DNA of 64,000 bases from Chrysomallon squamiferum. Taxonomy: Eukaryota; Mollusca; Gastropoda; Neomphalida; Peltospiridae. The notes under the pieces are model-generated. The model was not told where the DNA came from. It saw nothing but the letters and a program-made list of their open reading frames with translations, and searched no databases. Made by a program: the position numbers and the translations under genes. The stretch covers positions 10,145,851-10,209,850 of the forward strand of contig CM022677.1 of NCBI GenBank assembly GCA_012295275.1, read 5' to 3'. Of this stretch, positions 38,684-49,900 are shown piece by piece (the first letter of the stretch is position 1; each line of letters starts with the position of its first letter).

Positions 38684-39950
38684 GTCCTAGTACTGCGGCA
38701 GTCATTACCCAGTTCCAATCATTAATTAGTCCTATCAAAGTATGTAAAATGATCTATTAGGACCGCGTGATTTGTTTCCATTTGGACGAATTTGTATGCA
38801 TTTTATTAACTTCTGTGTATATTTTTTGTTTCCTTTTTCAAACAACAGAACAATGCAGCTACGTTGCATGACCGCGATTTTGTTGTCTGATGTTTGCACA
38901 GCAGCTGCCGAAGGAATTGCTGGATTGAAAAAATGACGTGCCCTAGCCACAACGTACTTTGTATCAGAATGGAGATAATTTCCATTGAATGTAGACGGAC
39001 ATTTCTTTTAATGTTTGCGAATTCGAAAACAAATTTATCAGAAAAAAGAGTCCGCGAGTGGAGAAGCATGCACCTGGTAATCTGTATTAATATTAACGTG
39101 TACAGTGACTATTTCATACGTGTCAATAAAGTATACACAACACTTCAAATTAACAAATAATTAATATGAACAGATACAGTAATAGTTTTAATACTGTAAA
39201 GTTTGTAAAATAAATTATCTTTTAGGAGCAATCATTTTATCATCCAACAATATACATTTTTAAAATCTTTATAAAGAAAGATATTATAGCACGCGCACAC
39301 ACACACACACACACACATACACAGTGTTAATATGACATGACAAACAATCGATGTTAGAAGGGTCACTTCATTGGTATTTGATTGCGCATGCCCATATGGA
39401 AGAGCGCGTGCTAGCCTGCACACAAAACAAGCAGATACGCACACACTTTTAATATGAACAATAATTGTTTTATAGGTACGCGCATGTGCTTCGACACATA
39501 TACTTTAAAATTATAAATAATTAATGTATTCTTGTGTTTGCATCTTGTTAAAATGATGTTTCACTTTTTAAATGTAAATGAGGTGTTTTAAATGAATATT
39601 TTACTTTAAAAATAAATTACGCTATGACTTGTTTGTTACTGCTGTACATATTTCTATCTTAACTACTGTCAATGTCACCCCAAAAGAGAATTTTTTTAAA
39701 ATTATTTTAATATATATATATAATATAATGATACACCAGTGATTCTATTTTAAGTCAGTAAAGTGAAAACTGATGAACCTGGGTTGTGAGAATAGTTCTC
39801 TCAGCTAAACTGAAGACTGTTCTGGTGTGTTGTTCAGTGTCTGCAGACAATGGTGAAATAGTGACTATGCCTCTATACATGCTGAGTTGAAATAAAGTGA
39901 CAGCAACGTTATCAAACACAAATACATCTTGAGCTGTATAAATAATATAA
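38350..39950. other. no supportable gene
   Basis: Contains (ACT)n at 38634-38683 and (AC)n at 39295-39318. The patch at 38760-39160 is less AT-rich and open on both strands, but no family or splice structure was recognised. Confidence 0.45.
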
Positions 39951-39959
39951 TTTAACGTT

Positions 39960-40110
39960 ACGGAAATATTTAAACTGTTTAATTTAATGTGTCTTCCAAA
40001 AATGTGTCTAACTTGTAATTCGATAGTTCTAGCGATATATTTGAACTGCGCAATTTAATAATATTTACCAATAAGTTTAAACTGTAATTTAATATGATGT
40101 CTGTATGTTT
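39960..40110 (+). repeat. diverged relatives of the 36-bp minisatellite
   Basis: Successive 35-36-bp units begin GAAATATTTAAACTG (39961), AAAATGTGTCTAACT (about 39997), GATATATTTGAACTG (about 40032) and AATAAGTTTAAACTG (about 40068), each followed by an AATTTAATA-like core. They match the 21.0-21.6-kb array in period and in the A-T-G-T-T-T-A-A-A-C-T core, but are far more diverged. Confidence 0.55.
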
Positions 40111-40700
40111 TAAATTAATTATAATATATTGATGTCCTATTAATGACCTATTAATGTTCGATATTTCCAAGTCAAATACTGGAGCGTACCGTTTTAAATA
40201 ACCAAAATGTATCAATGTGTGCTATTTTATTGAATTCAGAATGATACTTTCTAAGATCAAATACCGCTAACTTACTACATGGGTACAAAATGTACTACTT
40301 TATCTTTGTCTATATTTCATTGTGTTTTCACTTATTGTTGTAATTTTGATTTCTATGCATACTAATGAATTCCAGTAAGATCTTTTTAATAATAATAGTA
40401 GATGTTATTATAACAATAACCTTAACAAGTTTTGATTATTTTTAATCAAAAAAAAAAAAAAAAAAAAAAAACATTAGTTATGTTTACATTAATGGACCAT
40501 CGAACAAAAGTACATTATTTATTTATTTTAAAAAAAAAAAAAAAAAAAAAACAGAAATAAAATTGCTGAACATTTTATCTACGTGTTACATAAATAACAA
40601 CTGACAAATGACACTATTAATAACTTCTTAATCCACTTAATTGAATGATTTCATGTCTTCAGAAACTTTTTATTTTTAATATTATTATAACAGTGATTAA
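40110..40700. other. no gene seen
   Basis: AT-rich with two A-runs at about 40448-40470 and 40531-40551. Confidence 0.5.
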
Positions 40701-40704
40701 CTTA

Positions 40705-40834
40705 TAACCGTGATTATTTTGCCCTTGTTTATTATTTTGCTGTAGAACTACTTTGGGAAATGCAGTCTGGGAGCAATGGGGTCCAGTCTAAATATAAAAA
40801 TGAAAGAAAGATGAGCCGAGTTCCAAAGTGTTTA
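40705..40834 (+). repeat. terminal inverted repeat, left arm
   Basis: This 130-bp block matches the reverse complement of 45572-45699 with about 10 mismatches and one small gap. Shared landmarks are TTATTATTTTGCTGTA, TGCAGTCTGGGAGCAATG, CTAAATATAAAAATGAAAGA and GATGAGCCGAGTTCC. Similarity stops sharply inward at GTGTTTA (40828-40834). Confidence 0.9.
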
Positions 40835-41046
40835 CTGCTTACAGCGCTGTAAACGATGTGGTGAGTATTGCCATAATCAGTTTGTTTTCCACATGCCAAC
40901 ACAATTTGTACATTTTGTTCATATAGAGGTCACCATGAATCAGCATGCATTAAGCGCTACAACAGCCATACCAGATGGGAATTCGCGCCTGATAGACAGA
41001 GAGAATCTGATATCAGGCACAAACCAGAATACGTTTCACTTGTAGC
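40835..41046 (+). pseudogene. possible gag zinc-knuckle remnant
   Basis: One frame reads YCLQRCKRCGEYCHNQF directly after the left inverted repeat. C-x2-C-x4-H fits the first three ligands of a CCHC nucleocapsid knuckle, but the fourth Cys is a Phe. The frame stops just upstream of the protease. The position between the end of the element and the protease is where gag's C-terminus should lie. Weak evidence. Confidence 0.3.
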
Positions 41047-41077
41047 TCCCTTAACAAAAAACACAGTTTAAGTTAAG

Positions 41078-41473
41078 GTGGGTCAAGTTAAAACGACGGC
41101 TCTTGTAGACACAGGTGCATCCATTATCTGTATTAGCGAACAGTTCATGCACAAATTACAAGTACAGCCCTTAATGTCCAAGTCTGACATCCCTGTCATC
41201 ATAGGAGTAGGGGGAGAAAAACACACAGTCTTAGGGTCATTATCTGTTAGAATTCGGATTGGCAACATTTCTATTTCACAAATCTTTCATGTCTTTTCTG
41301 CTCTTCAACACTCCCTCATTCTTGGAATGGACTTCCTTACACACAACAGTGCTACCATTGACTTAGTGACTCGTAAACTTTACAAACTTTACATAACGAA
41401 ACCTGTCGTTATTCCCCCAATATCACAAGCTGATGTGCCTGTACAAATATCCAAGACCAAAGTTTTCTCATAG
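41078..41473 (+). pseudogene. Ty3/gypsy aspartic protease (remnant)
   Basis: The catalytic motif LVDTGASIICIS is intact near the start, and the second conserved block LILGMDFL lies about 75 residues later, the normal layout of a retropepsin that cuts the Gag-Pol polyprotein. The frame ends in a stop at about 41471-41473; the downstream linker continues in other frames with further stops. There is no ATG at the frame start (it opens within the polyprotein), as expected for a Pol domain. Confidence 0.8.
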
Positions 41474-41699
41474 AACCTATATCGAGTTTACAAAACATAC
41501 AACTACAAGGTGCAAAGTGCTTAGTCAATACATCCAAAAAGTATATTTTCCTTAGAGTCTTAAACCCTACAAACTTACCATTCGTCTCGGATCCAGAAGA
41601 GTAAAGGCAACTGCATCGGTGGTATCCGATAATAGTATCCATACTCTTACAGACGTGACCCATTCTACCTCTAATCCTCCCCAGTTTTCATCTGTCTTA

Positions 41700-42496
41700 T
41701 AACATAAACCACTATCAAATGACATTTCCTTTGATCTAACTGACTCTGATCTCCCCCCATTGCAAAAAGGGCAACTTCAACAATTCCTTGGAAGTTATCG
41801 TACAGCATTTGCAAAAGACTGGGTTTCATCTAGGAAAAACTGACTTGAATCATCATAAAATAGATACAGGTGATGCAAGATCCATTAGGCTTCCTTTCTA
41901 CAAACAAAATGTACAAATTAGGAAAGAATGCTCAACCCAAGTCCAACAGATGCTTGATGCTGGTATCATTCAGCCAAGCACATCACAATGGCATTTTCCA
42001 GTAGTCATGGTGAAGAAGCATGATGGCAGTTACCGGTTTGCTGTTGACTACAGGAAACTGAATGCGGTAACAAAGCCAATCTTCTTTCCCTTGCCTAGAT
42101 TTGAAGATGTTACTGATTCAAATATTTAGTGTTCTAGACTGTACTAGTGGCTTCTGGCAAATATCCCTAGATCCTTCCACAAAAGATCGTTCAGCCTTTA
42201 TAACCCCTGAAGGCATTTTTGAATGGAACCTTTTACCCTTTGGAGTGAAAAATGCTCCAATGGCGTTTCAACAAACCATTTCATCAGCCATCAAACAAAT
42301 GAACTGGAAATACACTTTAATATACGTTGACGACATCATTGTATTTTCAAACAACTTTACAGAACATCTTCAACATTTGTCAAGTATTTTTCAAAAGCTA
42401 AAAGAAGCTGGATTGACATTGAAACCTAGCAAATGTCGATTTGCCGCGAAAAAGGTAACCTGTCTTGGGCATTTGTTCGGCAAAGAAGGCATTTAG
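41700..42496 (+). pseudogene. Ty3/gypsy reverse transcriptase (remnant)
   Basis: A lead-in (FDLTDSDLPPLQKGQL at about 41730) is followed, after a frame change near 41815, by palm and finger motifs: WHFPVVMVKKHDGSYRF, VDYRKLN, then after a second frame change near 42120 LDCTSGFWQISLD, LPFGVKNAPMAFQQ and the catalytic YVDDIIVFS, ending GHLFGKEG and a stop at 42494-42496. The polymerase Asp pair is present but two frameshifts and a stop disrupt the frame. Confidence 0.85.
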
Positions 42497-42539
42497 GTAG
42501 ATAAGACGAAAGTTGAGGCATGGTTAACATTCCACCTCC

Positions 42540-43130
42540 AAAACCGGTCCATGATGTTAGGCATTTCTTAGGTATCTGCAGCTACTATACGACTTTGCAG
42601 GCATTACCTCTCCTCTCGATAATCTTCTCCAGAAAGATGTTCCATTCAAATGGACAGTCCTATGTCAGCAAGCTTTTCTGCAGCTTAAGAAAACCTTGAC
42701 ATCTGCACCTGTCCTCGCCTATCCTGATCCATACCAGCCATTTGTCATTACAACAGATGCATCTGGATCTGCACTTGGATACATTCTGAGTCAGCAGGAT
42801 GTTGCTGTGCGAGAGCATGTAATTTGCTATGGAGGTCGATCATTACATCCCTGTGAAAAGAAACGGGGAACTACACAACTAGAGTGTCTGGCTGTATTGG
42901 AAGGCATTAGAACCTACAGAGTGTACCTTACAAAACAGAAAATGCTGATGCCTTATCCAGGATCCCATATGCTTCACAAACTACGCTGCCAGTCACAGAT
43001 GATATTCCTTCTTTAGATTTAAGAAACAGACAGACTACTGATCCAACAACAAGCCAGTTAGCATATGCTCATGCAGTAGAAACATCTGTCTCTACATCCA
43101 GTAGCACTGATTTGTCAGCATACTTTTGAC
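42540..43130 (+). pseudogene. Ty3/gypsy RNase H, internally deleted
   Basis: The connection domain PFKWT-like segment and SAPVLAYPDPYQPF lead into the RNase H start TTDASGSALGYILSQ, with the first catalytic Asp, then LECLAVLEGIRTYRVYL. At about 42935-42950 the sequence jumps to a different frame reading TENADALSRIPY. That segment is the C-terminal hallmark (N-x-x-A-D-A-L-S-R) normally over 100 residues further on. The middle of the domain is therefore deleted and the halves are joined out of frame. Confidence 0.8.
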
Positions 43131-43479
43131 ATGTCATTCTTCAACAAAACAGAACACCATGCCCAACCGAAACTTAATACCTTCACATCATGATGAATCA
43201 GAACAATGGCATCATGACGATGACGATTTTTGGAAACACAGTTCATCAGAAGACGAATTTTCTAACAGATTGGAGTTCATCTTCTGATGAATCAGTACAA
43301 CTATCTGTGGACTTCCATTATCATCGTGAGACAGTTCCAAATGATCCTTTCGTTCTATCAATGATGTAATCCTTGATGAGCAGAGTATTGCAGACAGACA
43401 ACGCAAGTTTCCTGATATAAGACATATCATCGACTACACTGAAAAGAATGAGATACCTTCTACCTATACAGAGTCACAG

Positions 43480-44345
43480 GTAAAAGGACTCCAGGGTCGC
43501 TCCCAAGAATATGATCTTCGAAATGTCATTTTATACCATTTCTATCTGCCCAATCACAGAGGACAGAAAAACAACCGTCCACAACTGGTTGTCCCTCTTC
43601 AAGATAGGAAAGATCTTCTTCTTGAAAGATGTGATTCAAAAACAGGAGGTTTCATTTTGGGAGAGATGCTACTCGGCTAGCTGTTCTAACCAAATATTTC
43701 TGGCCAGGTATGTACCAGGACATAGAAAACTACGAAGAATGTCAGAAGTCCAAACGTTACACTCATGCAACACCTGCTCCCATGGGTTACCTATACCTTC
43801 TCGAGACTTCACATTGATATTCTTGGTCCGTTACCTGTATCCATAGAAGGATATAAGTATATACTTCTAGTAGTTGACTGGACAGAAGCATTTCCACTAC
43901 GTACTCAAGAAGCTACAGAAATTAGCAAAGTTCTTTTCAATGAGGTATTTACAAGATTTGGTGCACAGACCGAGGACGTCAGTTCACCTCACTTCTGGTG
44001 AAGGCAATTTGCGAATTGTTTGAGGTGAAACATCCTCCTATCACCCTCAGACGAATGGCATGTGTGAACAAAGAAACAGCACCATAGAACACGTCCTCAG
44101 ATCACATGACAACAAACAACAAACCAACTGGGCTGACCTGCTTCCTTGTATTATGATGCAGGCTACTCTCCACATTACCTTCTTTTTGGCAAGGAAATGC
44201 ATATTCCATTTGATACCTCTCTTCTTCCCAAACCAACCTTGGGCAAAAACGCTAAAACACATATCACTGCACTCATTGACAATCTCAAAGTAGTCAAGGC
44301 TATTGCAAAAGACAACATGGCTAAAAGCCAAACAGTCAACAAAGT
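43480..44345 (+). pseudogene. Ty3/gypsy integrase (remnant)
   Basis: The N-terminal zinc-binding region is recognisable from KYFWPGMYQDIENYEECQKS, but the second Cys of the C-x2-C pair is Ser. The core starts SRLHIDILGPLP with the first catalytic Asp; the second block reads TDRGRQFTS in another frame; after another shift comes YHPQTNGMCEQRNSTIEH, which carries the catalytic Glu region. At least three frame changes separate these blocks. Integrase would have joined element cDNA to host DNA; this copy cannot. Confidence 0.8.
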
Positions 44346-44381
44346 CACCAAGATCCTAAAACACAAAAGCCGACATTTTCC

Positions 44382-45020
44382 GTGGCTGACCAAGTGCTCC
44401 TTTTCAATCAGAAAAAGCCCACAGGTCGCTCACCGAAACTGACACACAAATGGGAAGGTCCGTATTTCATTACACAAATAGGACCCAATCATAACCACAA
44501 ACTGTGTCATCCTCATTCATCACTGCTGCACGCTAATCGTTTAAAACTCTATCACAGTAGCCCACAGACAACTCCACGTATGACGACACATACATACCAA
44601 TCTCAGGATTCACGTATGTCAGACAATAGGACAACTAGTGACTCCCAACCAAAACAAATTCCCAACAGAATAGTGCCTGCTCCACAGCAGACTGCACAAA
44701 CACATCTGTCTCAAGATGCACGCTTATCCCAACGCACAACAAATAAACAAGCAACTACAGACACTAACATGAATAGGAATCCCAAAATATCCCCACCTAT
44801 ATCATCACAATCGGCACCAACTGCCCAGTCACCCACCCAATCACCGTCTCTACAGTCGGGTACAAAAACATTTATGGTGGAACGTCTCATAAGAATGAAA
44901 TGCATTCAGAGGGTTCAACATTATCTAACCAAATGGGTTGGTTATCCTACACCTACATGGGAAACGCATACACACTTTCATATCTACAAGACAGTCTGGA
45001 CGCAGACGAAAAAGGGGCCG
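44382..45020 (+). pseudogene. integrase C-terminus: GPY/F module and chromodomain-like end
   Basis: A 213-codon open frame, the longest in the element. VADQVLLFNQKKPTGRSPKL then KWEGPYFITQIG and LLHANRLKLYH match the GPY/F module of gypsy integrases. A low-complexity Gln/Thr/Ser/Pro linker of about 100 residues follows, then VERLIRMKCIQRVQHYLTKW and VGYPTPTWE, matching a chromodomain (V-E-x-I-L, Y-L-V-K-W-x-G-Y, x-x-W-E). Chromodomains on chromoviral integrases steer insertion towards marked chromatin. It is unusual that this part stayed open while the rest of Pol broke. Confidence 0.75.
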
Positions 45021-45110
45021 TAAATATTTTTCATAGTTATGTCAAAACCTTGTTTTCCCTGTTAGAGCCTTGACAGGCATGGGACTTAATGGGGGTACTA
45101 ATGGGTATTC

Positions 45111-45666
45111 TGTCATCGTGTTGAGATTGTTGATGGCCACAACATATTTCAATTCTGGATCACCTACTGATGTATCCCATTGGTTTTATTTTGTCAATTG
45201 GGGACACTGTTCGTTTGGCTAATGATGATATTCTCGACTCCAGTTCTTGGGGTGAAACCGTTCAACGACAAAACTATAGAATTACCTTCCTTTCACTACC
45301 ATGCGCCCTCTACGCCTCAACCCAACTCATTTTTGATAACAAATCTCATTGACTACCATTTCTCCATTATGCTTGGAATAATATCAATCTTAATGATTGC
45401 CCTCGTCATTATATTAATTGTAAGGCAACGCCAGGCACACAAACATTGCATAATGGTGGAAATAACATCAGGTCCAGTATATATCACTATTCCTATAATA
45501 TTCCTGTCACTGTGTCCTTCTTATTGGTTAATCCAACTAACTATATAGACAACGCACTTGGCTGACCAGGAATAAACACTTCGGAACTCGGCTCATCTCT
45601 CTTTCATTTTTATATTTAGATTGGACACCATTGCTCCCAGACTGCATTCCCCAAAGTAGTTATACA
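45111..45666 (+). mobile_element. candidate 3' LTR (TG...CA)
   Basis: A purine-rich tract GGGACTTAATGGGGGTACTA (45081-45100) precedes TGTCATCGTG at 45111; the region ends TATACA at 45666 and contains AATAAA at 45571. That fits an LTR with a polypurine tract before it. Against it: no direct copy exists at the left end, and the inverted-repeat homology runs about 33 bp beyond 45666. Confidence 0.35.
45180..45548 (+). CDS. post-integrase open frame with membrane segments (env-like position)
   Basis: A 122-codon open frame (opening at TTG; first ATG pair about 14 codons in) lies between the chromodomain and the right inverted repeat. It has a hydrophobic N-terminal stretch like a signal peptide (FVWLMMIFSTPVLG), a short polar part (PSFHYHAPSTPQPN), a strong membrane segment (IISILMIALVIILIV) followed by a basic RQRQ, and a third hydrophobic stretch. 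The position after integrase is where some gypsy-group elements carry an env-like gene. There are no Cys-rich ectodomain or fusion-type features, so it is a remnant or chance frame within the LTR. I do not assign a function. Confidence 0.35.
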   Translation: MVLFCQLGTLFVWLMMIFSTPVLGVKPFNDKTIELPSFHYHAPSTPQPNSFLITNLIDYHFSIMLGIISILMIALVIILIVRQRQAHKHCIMVEITSGPVYITIPIIFLSLCPSYWLIQLTI

Positions 45667-45699
45667 GCAAAATAATAACCAAGGAAAAATAATGACGTT
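45572..45699 (-). repeat. terminal inverted repeat, right arm
   Basis: Inverted counterpart of 40705-40834. On the plus strand it follows GACCAGGAATAAACACTTCGG, so a polyadenylation-type AATAAA lies at 45571-45576 at its inner edge. Its outer edge runs into an (ATT)n microsatellite. Confidence 0.9.
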
Positions 45700-45701
45700 T
45701 A

Positions 45702-45753
<52 letters not shown>

Positions 45754-45771
45754 GTTGTTGTTGTTGTTATT
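45700..45771. repeat. (ATT)n/(GTT)n microsatellite
   Basis: About 50 bp of ATT then six or so GTT units, directly abutting the right inverted repeat of the retroelement. Confidence 0.9.
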
Positions 45772-45890
45772 TTCTTTACCGGTGTTCCTCTTCTTCACAC
45801 TTTTGATAATGACCTGTTGACACTCTTTCTGTATTTATTTAAATTTTTATTATTATAAGTAGTAAAATAATGTAGACAAATATAAATAAC

Positions 45891-45894
<4 letters not shown>

Positions 45895-45962
<68 letters not shown>
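45895..45962. repeat. (GA)n microsatellite
   Basis: About 67 bp of uninterrupted GA dinucleotides about 1 kb upstream of the Rab start codon. Confidence 0.95.
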
Positions 45963-45966
<4 letters not shown>

Positions 45967-46922
45967 ATGAAAAAGAGGATTTTATTCGCATTATCAAAAT
46001 TCAAAAACATACAAACAAACACGTTCTAATGGATCTGCAGTCGTTATCAGTTAATACTAATCTAGATTATTCTGTAATCGGAACATCAGTATTTATCTTT
46101 ACATATTTAAACTCAGGAGGTATTTAAATGTTCTCTGCGGCTGTTGCGTCAGTTTGGTGACATGATAATAAATAACAATCGTTTCTGTTGTGTTGTAAGA
46201 TGATGCAACAAGATCATAAAAACATGAGGGCAATCTTCGGTGTTCTGTTTTTATGACATCTTTACTATACACATCAAAAATAATAATTTCATAAATAAAT
46301 TCACATACAAGACCTTTAATTTGTTTAGTTCACTTTTAAAGCTAATTTAAATTTTGTGAAAATAATATTAATAACATAATCGTAAAGAAGAAAGAAGAAA
46401 GAAAAATGAGTAGAACTTTATTCCATATTCTGGTACAACGGCAACAGAAGTATTAGAATAAATAAAACACTCGTAGTTATAATAGTTGTATTATATCGTC
46501 CTTTTTATTTGTTTTATGGTTATATTTTATATTTTATTTTTTTGCTATTTATTTATTTTAATATTAGCATCACGATAACAGTTTTATAAGTCTTGAATGC
46601 AACAACACTAATAAAAATAATGATTTAAACTTTCTATATTTTATTTTTAACTTTTTAAATTAACAAATAATTCCGCTTTTATAATGTTGTTGTAAATTCC
46701 GCGTTTTAAAGCCAGCCATTGACTTGAAGGTGGTTGAAATATTGTTTTCGTACATATCAGCTAGCTTTACTTATACTCAGCAGTTCAGAGGTCATGGGTC
46801 AGGTTTATTTTGAGACTGGTGTTGTCATTGCGAAGACGAAAATTTGATTACGGAAATTATTTTTTGTTACATATTTTTCACATTATCCTTATTTTTCACC
46901 GCCACCAGCCTTCAACAGACCG
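45963..46922 (+). promoter_or_regulatory. upstream region and probable 5' UTR of the Rab gene
   Basis: No other gene is seen. The sequence becomes less AT-rich from about 46690 towards the start codon at 46923, which suggests the transcription start lies in this last 250 bp. No convincing TATA box was identified. Confidence 0.35.
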
Positions 46923-49900
46923 ATGGCTGGACCGGAAGAAAATATGAGATCGATAGAAGCGAAGGTGGTGGTACTGGGATCACAAGGTAATATTTGGGAG
47001 TTGAATGATAACGCTGCTATAAATAATAAAACAGAGCTATCAATTCAGTAATTAGTTAACTTAGTAGACATATTATTAGATAGTTGTTAATAATGAATTT
47101 AGCTTATCGTTTTTTCTTAATAATTTATTTATAATAATGATTTGTCATATAACTTCGATGGTCACATAATTGTTTATGTTACAAAAAGAAGTTACGATGC
47201 TGATCAATCATCTAGTAAGTTAGTAACTGAGTCAGCAAACTTTATTATAATTATAGTTTTTTTTTTTCATTTTTTTCTATAATACTAACAATAATGAAAC
47301 AAACTTATATTTATTTAATGTCTGCGATAAGACACCCACACCCACACAAAGACAAAATAAAATCAAATTGTCGTCATAGGTCTCTTTAATCAATAATAAT
47401 AATAAAATTGATGATGATGATGATGATGTTCCAAAAACTGTTAGTATTTCATATTTAGATGATTCAGTTTATTTAAACTTTTGTAATTTCAAATGTACAA
47501 ATAATATATATATTCATATTATTATTGTTGTTATGAAATTATTCTGTTTATATAAAAATCAATCAAATGCTATTATAACTCAGAGTCTGGCCAGGCAGAC
47601 AATAAAGCTATCCAACAAATTAGTGAGAAAACTATGAATAAATGTGATCAAATTCATAAACAGCATCTAGAGATTTATTTCTGTTTTTAGACCAGACCAA
47701 CACATTTAAAAAATCAAATAGCTACAAAATGATTCCATCTGTGTCATCTGTTGTTTTTTGTCATGAATTATTCAAATAACACAGGGGACAAACATTTATT
47801 TCAAGAATGCATGTGTCAAGTAATCCATGATTGTTGTTTGAGAAACAGTAGTAAATAGTCTAGTTTTCAAATTGATACTGAATTTCTACAAAATCCAATG
47901 TAGATATTGAATATTAAACGTTTGTTTTTAAAAATAAATGGCTACACTACATTTACTTGACAGAGTGGCTGAGACAGCTCTAGTGATTTGCTATAATATT
48001 TGCCCTCTGTTAGTTTCAATTAGTTATTCATGAGTAGGTGTGAATCTGATTCTCTGAGTGGTAGAATATTTTTTGACTTGTTTTTGTCTGTCTGCATGTT
48101 AATGTTTTTACTTGTAGGAATTGATAAGTCATCGTTTGTGTTTTTCTACATAACAGGAAATGAGGAATGGTTTTCTTTTTTACTAATTTCATTTAGTTGT
48201 TTTCAATTACAAAAATGTGTTAAACAGCTCTAGTTATTCAGTACATAATAGAGTTCTCTCTATTTGTTTAACTAAATGGGTTTTTTAACTTAAGTGAAAT
48301 CACTAGTTATTTTCTGTTTAACTGTTATAAATTGTTATAATTCAAATCACATTTCAAGTCCACTTTTGAAAGATAGATGTATTTGAACAAAGGGACCAGT
48401 CCTTGACAAATTTTAATTGCAATGTTAATAATTGTTCTTTTTTCTAACTCAAAGTAAATTATTTCTCCCATTATTCAAGCACATGTATCTTGCCAAATGT
48501 TATTAAGACTGAATGATAGGACAAGTTGTTGACAGGGAGAAGTTATTGTTTTCATTCTGAGTTTACTTACAGGAGTTGGCAAGACGTCGCTAGTGATTCG
48601 CTATGTTGGAGGGATGTTCAGCAAAGCTGTGAGCCCAACGATAGGAGCGTCCTTCTTTACTTATAAAATGTAAGTTTTATTTTTTTAACTTTATTTAACT
48701 AATCAGACTGATTTCATCTCATGTTTTAATATTAATTCTGAGAAGAAATGTTTCATATTTAACACTACACTGTGCAGGTGCATGCTGTTGCTTGTACTGA
48801 TTAAGTCCGTCCAGACAACTGGAAAATAATTCATCTACTCCTAAGAAAGAACGTAAATGTCTTTTCTAAAACCAGTAACATGGCACCACTTGGAATGGGA
48901 AACAGTCACTGTAACTACTCTGATCAGACTTAACATTGCTGTTAAATTACTGTAATGGATTTAAATATATATTGAAGGAAACTGAATCGATGGTTTCTTG
49001 AGAAAAGTGAATGAGTTGAATGTTTTTGTGGAAGTTAGTCTGTTCTCAATCCACCAATATACACAGGTGTTAAACAGGCACTTGGCAACTTTACTTCTGT
49101 TAGTGAAAAAGATCTGCAGCTGCTGGTATTAGTCTTTGCCTCACCTTTTTTATGCAGCAGACTTTCTACAGCTTTCTTCATTTCATTTGGCAGTTTCACA
49201 GGATAATCTAGTTCTGCTAACATTAGTTATTCCAGCAGGTCCAGGAACTTGGTGGATATTGTATTTCCAAATACCTATCTCTAATTCATGCAGTGTGAAT
49301 TCTTTGCTGAAGTGGAATATGCAACTAAAGTATTGATTACCACAAGATTATCCAACGTGAATGTGCTAATAAAATTTAACACAAACAATGAGATTCAAAT
49401 TGTTTAGAAATGCTGTTTCTATATTAAACCTTTATATTGATATTTGACAAGAGAGTTAATGTCCTGTTCAACAGAACTAATTTACAGCAGCCATGCAAAG
49501 TTAGACTTTCTTTTCTCAAAAAGTATCCAACTTAATTAAATGTTTGTTCTGAAGAATTCCATTTTTTCTGCTCAGTGTTACTGTGATGACATTTTTGGAT
49601 AATAATTCACCTGACTAACTCCTATCAGTGTTCTCTCTGCAACAGTCACATGGAGTTTTGCTTGATTTTCTTTATACCTTCCTTAAAGTGAGCTTTGAAA
49701 AGTTCTTCAGAGCTATGTAGTGGATGTAAGTTACAAGATAGAATAACAACCTTAGACATAATGACCCATTAAGTGCTTCAAGGCAAAATATATTTTGAAG
49801 TATTAAGTATTCAGTATGAAATCAGCTGTTTGTGTGAATTTTAAAGAAACTGGTGTTGAACCCTTATTATTTACATTTCTTCTTTTAGAATTTACATAAT

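Larger units (their letters stand above)
40705..45699 (+). mobile_element. degenerate Ty3/gypsy retroelement bounded by inverted repeats
   Basis: In order on the plus strand: possible gag zinc-knuckle remnant, aspartic protease, reverse transcriptase, RNase H, integrase, a GPY/F-type region and a chromodomain-like end, then a membrane-segment open frame. The order PR-RT-RH-IN places it in Ty3/gypsy (Metaviridae). Every domain is broken by frameshifts, stops or deletions, so it is an inactive fossil. The two ends are related to each other in inverted, not direct, orientation (40705-40834 and 45572-45699), and most of gag plus any direct 5' LTR is missing. The neighbouring Rab gene starts about 1.2 kb downstream in the same orientation. 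Confidence 0.85.
46987..48572 (+). other. Rab intron 1, with decayed P-loop-exon-like copies
   Basis: AT-rich intron. It contains a (GAT)n run at 47409-47428 and, near its 3' end, two or three segments resembling exon 2, listed separately. Confidence 0.7.

Noticed and set aside
38894-39160. 88-codon frame in a less AT-rich patch
   Set aside because: The opposite strand is equally open and no motif or splice structure supports either.
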